This document shows positions 32,545 through 34,600 of a stretch of 34,600 bases of DNA, one piece after another. The DNA lies in the NCBI GenBank assembly GCA_964436815.1, contig CAYTER010000019.1:1-34600 (forward strand), written 5' to 3'. Under the pieces are notes generated by a model. It saw nothing but the letters and a program-made list of their open reading frames with translations. It did not search any database and was not told the origin of the DNA. This DNA is from UBA993 sp964436815 (GTDB lineage Bacteria > Bacillota > Dethiobacteria > DTU022). The stretch's first letter is position 1, and the number at the start of each line of letters is the position of its first letter. Position numbers and translations under genes: made by a program.

Positions 32545-33243
32545 CTACCAGAGAATCTCAACCAGGTGAAAAGCTTCAGCCAGTTCAAAATCCTGATCAC
32601 TGGCAGCATCTTCAGCGCGTTGGCGCAACCACTGCTCAATTGACTCGGCATGATGGCCCCCAACCTGGCTTTCATGACAGTGAAGAGCGGCCAGCTTTAG
32701 ATCATAGGTTTCAGTAATATCGGAAAAATAGTTCGGATCCTCGCTGGCCCACAGCAGGATCTCTTTTACTTTGTGCGGCATTAGGCCCTCTGCATAGAGG
32801 TCAGGATAGGACAGATGATCGCGGGCATAAGGAAAAGCGGCATCGAGGACTACCTGCCCTGTTATGCGGTGATCGCGGTGCCAGATGTAACGGCGGTAAG
32901 GGTCAGCCGTCACAAGCCGGTCAGGCTTGTAGGTTCTGATCTGGCGCACAATTTCTTTCCTGAATTCAGGCGTATCCTCAAGGGTCTGGTCTTCATACCC
33001 GAGAAATATAACTTCTTTAACCCCCAGCAAATCGGCTGCAGCCTGCTGTTCCCGCCTGCGGGTTTTCGCCAACTCCTTAGGATCAACCGCCGGATCGCTG
33101 GTGCCCTTTTCTCCTCCGGTACAGATGACATAGACTACTGTCTTTCCTTCTTTAACCCATTTGGCGACCGAACCGGCAACGCCGAACTCTGAGTCGTCGG
33201 GGTGGGGGGCAATAATCATTATATCGGCTTTCTTCTCTCTCAC
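32545..33243 (-). CDS. PIG-L family (LmbE-like) zinc deacetylase
   Basis: A 232-residue deacetylase of the family that includes MshB and BshB, which remove acetyl groups from GlcNAc-inositol or GlcNAc-malate. The zinc motif HPDD lies at 14-17 (APHPDDSEFG), with RRREQQAAADLLG near 63 and WHRDHR near 119 supplying the other His. Start GTG at 33243 with AAAGGAG 8 bases upstream. The gene ends in UAG directly followed by UGA. It is 36 bases downstream of the MshA-like glycosyltransferase, in the same operon. Confidence 0.9.
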   Translation of the reverse strand: MREKKADIMIIAPHPDDSEFGVAGSVAKWVKEGKTVVYVICTGGEKGTSDPAVDPKELAKTRRREQQAAADLLGVKEVIFLGYEDQTLEDTPEFRKEIVRQIRTYKPDRLVTADPYRRYIWHRDHRITGQVVLDAAFPYARDHLSYPDLYAEGLMPHKVKEILLWASEDPNYFSDITETYDLKLAALHCHESQVGGHHAESIEQWLRQRAEDAASDQDFELAEAFHLVEILW

Positions 33244-33279
33244 CTTTTCCGCTCCTTTACCTAAAATGCCTGAGCTCTA

Positions 33280-34500
33280 TTATAACGTATTTTTCTTCAG
33301 CCGTTGAAAGGTAGAAACCAGGCGCCTGGCCGTCAAATCCCAGTCAAATGGGGCAATAAGATCAGAGCAATCTATAACCTTACTCTGTTCTGCCGCAGAT
33401 AATGCCTGCTCGATAGTTTTTGCCCAAAGGGCGGGCTTTCGCTTTCTTACCAGGTATATGCAGCTTTCGCTTCCTGAAACTTCAGCCAGCTCCGGTATCA
33501 CACCCACCGGCCCGGCGAGAATCGGGGTATGACAGGCCAACGACTCCAGGGCTACCAGGCCAAAACTTTCATACCAGGAAGGGATAACCGTTAGCGAAGC
33601 AGCGTTATAATACAAAGGCAACCGGTCATGTGCGACTCGCCCGGCAAAGATAATCCGGTCAGCGATACCTCTTAGCTGAGCCAGAGATTTCAATTCTTCC
33701 TTGAGGGCAATGCCCTGTTCGTCTCCACCGGCAATGACAACTTTATAATCGAAATCCGGCTTGATCAGCGCTACTGCCTCCAGAAGAAGTTCAAATCCTT
33801 TGACCGGCTCTAACCGGCCAACTGCGAAGATGATCTTTTCCGGACCGAGACCCAACTCCGACCTGGCCTTGTTCCGGTCAAGCGGCTGGAAGAGGCTGCG
33901 ATCAATTCCTGGCGGTAATAATTCAACCCGATCCTGTTCAAGCTTGTAGTAGCTGAGCAGCCTTTCTTTTTCCGCCTTTGAGGCCGCTACTAGCAGATCT
34001 GCGCTTTCAGCCAGCTCCATTTCTGCTTTTAACCGGTTCAAAGGTTCATTTTCACCGGGACAAAGTTCATTTTTAGCCCGGCCAAGGGTATGAAACATCA
34101 GCACGTGCGGCAGGCTCCATTTATTCTGCAGCGCTCTGCCGACCAGGCCGGAAAGCCAGTAATGGCTGAAGATTAAATCGTATTGCATTTTTTCATAACG
34201 CCAAAAATCTTCGATCTTCATGGTAATCTCTGTTAAACGTTTTTCCAGTTCGTATTTATCAAGAGGGCCAAAATTGTCACCTATTTCAATTAACCGCACC
34301 TCAGAATGCATCATGACAATGTGGTTTTCTCCAGTACTCTCACCTGTCCTGGTGAAAATATCCACCAGCTGTCCGGCACGGCTAAGGGCTGCTGATAAAC
34401 CGGCCAGGTAAGTACTCATGCCGCCGGTATCCTTGGCGCCCAGCGAACCCAGGGGGGAACTATGGATACTGAGGATGGCGATTTTGAGCCTGTTTTTCAT
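33280..34500 (-). CDS. MshA-like GT4 glycosyltransferase
   Basis: A 406-residue GT-B enzyme. The N-terminal GAKDTGGMSTYLAGLSAAL (about 21-39) is the G-G-M-x-x-Y segment typical of MshA, BshA and sucrose-phosphate-synthase-like GT4 proteins. FAVGRLEPVKGFELL near 229 opens the donor domain, and ESFGLVALESLACHTPIL near 315 is the E-x7-E site. MshA joins UDP-GlcNAc to inositol-3-phosphate as the first step of mycothiol synthesis. Its partners here are a PIG-L deacetylase downstream and inositol-3-phosphate synthase nearby, which suggests inositol phosphate as acceptor; sequence alone does not prove it. ATG at 34500 with GGAG 7 bases upstream, overlapping the upstream gene stop as ATGA. Confidence 0.85.
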   Translation of the reverse strand: MKNRLKIAILSIHSSPLGSLGAKDTGGMSTYLAGLSAALSRAGQLVDIFTRTGESTGENHIVMMHSEVRLIEIGDNFGPLDKYELEKRLTEITMKIEDFWRYEKMQYDLIFSHYWLSGLVGRALQNKWSLPHVLMFHTLGRAKNELCPGENEPLNRLKAEMELAESADLLVAASKAEKERLLSYYKLEQDRVELLPPGIDRSLFQPLDRNKARSELGLGPEKIIFAVGRLEPVKGFELLLEAVALIKPDFDYKVVIAGGDEQGIALKEELKSLAQLRGIADRIIFAGRVAHDRLPLYYNAASLTVIPSWYESFGLVALESLACHTPILAGPVGVIPELAEVSGSESCIYLVRKRKPALWAKTIEQALSAAEQSKVIDCSDLIAPFDWDLTARRLVSTFQRLKKNTL

Positions 34501-34600
34501 TTAGTATCTCCGGTGAGTATAACCCTGTAGATCGGTACGTTTTTGCCGCCGAGGCGGCTTTTATAGATTTCCGGGCCTTTCAGAAAGTCAAAAACTTTTT
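34497..34600 (-). CDS. C-terminal fragment of an unrecognised protein running off the window
   Basis: The last 33 codons of a gene entering from the right edge: ending in GGKNVPIYRVILTGDTK and a TGA that overlaps the next start (ATGA). The overlap shows it belongs to the same operon as the MshA-like and PIG-L genes. Too little remains to name it. Confidence 0.6.
   Translation of the reverse strand, partial: KVFDFLKGPEIYKSRLGGKNVPIYRVILTGDTK

Noticed and set aside
1..34600. tRNA-Pyl, other tRNA or rRNA genes
   Set aside because: Intergenic regions were scanned by eye for cloverleaf patterns with T-loop GTTCxA; none was convincing.

Overview
The window reads as scaffold sequence from an anaerobic, amino-acid and methylamine using bacterium, most likely of the Bacillota (Clostridia-like). 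The reasons are strong AGGAGG-type ribosome binding sites, frequent TTG and GTG starts, NhaC, AzlCD and CvpA genes, ferredoxin-linked oxidoreductases, a tungsten aldehyde oxidoreductase and corrinoid methyltransferases. Genus cannot be told from the sequence alone. Two 100-base runs of N (20836-20935 and 30534-30633) are assembly gaps; each interrupts real genes.

Layout. 1-4843 (minus strand) is a sugar block: the start of a mannose-1-phosphate guanylyltransferase, two GT4 glycosyltransferases (one fused to a long C-terminal domain) and a GH130 mannoside phosphorylase/hydrolase. 4973-5668 is a lone metallo-beta-lactamase-fold hydrolase. 5924-9752 is a tungsten aldehyde:ferredoxin oxidoreductase locus (radical SAM maturase, MoaD-like protein, AOR) with a BrnT/BrnA toxin-antitoxin pair inserted between its arms. 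10004-11869 holds AzlC/AzlD, a small EF-Tu-domain protein and thioredoxin. 12126-16240 (plus) is an ACT-PaaK-IorA-IorB operon for aryl-pyruvate oxidation. 16730-25142 is a quaternary/secondary amine region: a GNAT-KamA-MttB-like operon, an NhaC antiporter, a CvpA-like protein with a cysteine-rich tail, and mtbB-mtbC. 25377-28508 carries SRAP peptidase, a MoaD-like protein and an ADP-forming acyl-CoA synthetase. 28639-30533 is an old-yellow-enzyme type Fe-S flavoprotein. 30634-34600 is inositol-3-phosphate synthase, an MBL hydrolase, a PIG-L deacetylase and an MshA-like GT4.

The most striking finding is mtbB (23739-25142), a dimethylamine methyltransferase with an in-frame UAG as codon 350, at the place where archaeal MtbB carries pyrrolysine. 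Reading through gives 467 residues. The organism therefore very probably decodes UAG as pyrrolysine. Four other genes here end in UAG, each with a UAA or UGA close behind. The pyrrolysine tRNA, synthetase and biosynthesis genes are not in the window. A second notable element is a 235-base structured repeat present twice (16435-16669 and 22797-23031), in both cases just past the 3' end of a methyltransferase gene block in a convergent intergenic region; paired arms covary between the copies.

How the genes may work together: IorAB, AOR and ADP-forming acyl-CoA synthetase form a peptide-fermentation style path from aryl pyruvates to acids with ferredoxin reduction and ATP. MtbB and MtbC move methyl groups from dimethylamine to a corrinoid, and the non-pyrrolysine MttB-like protein probably demethylates a quaternary amine. 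The inositol synthase, GT4 and deacetylase set resembles the first steps of mycothiol synthesis and may make an inositol-glucosamine compound.
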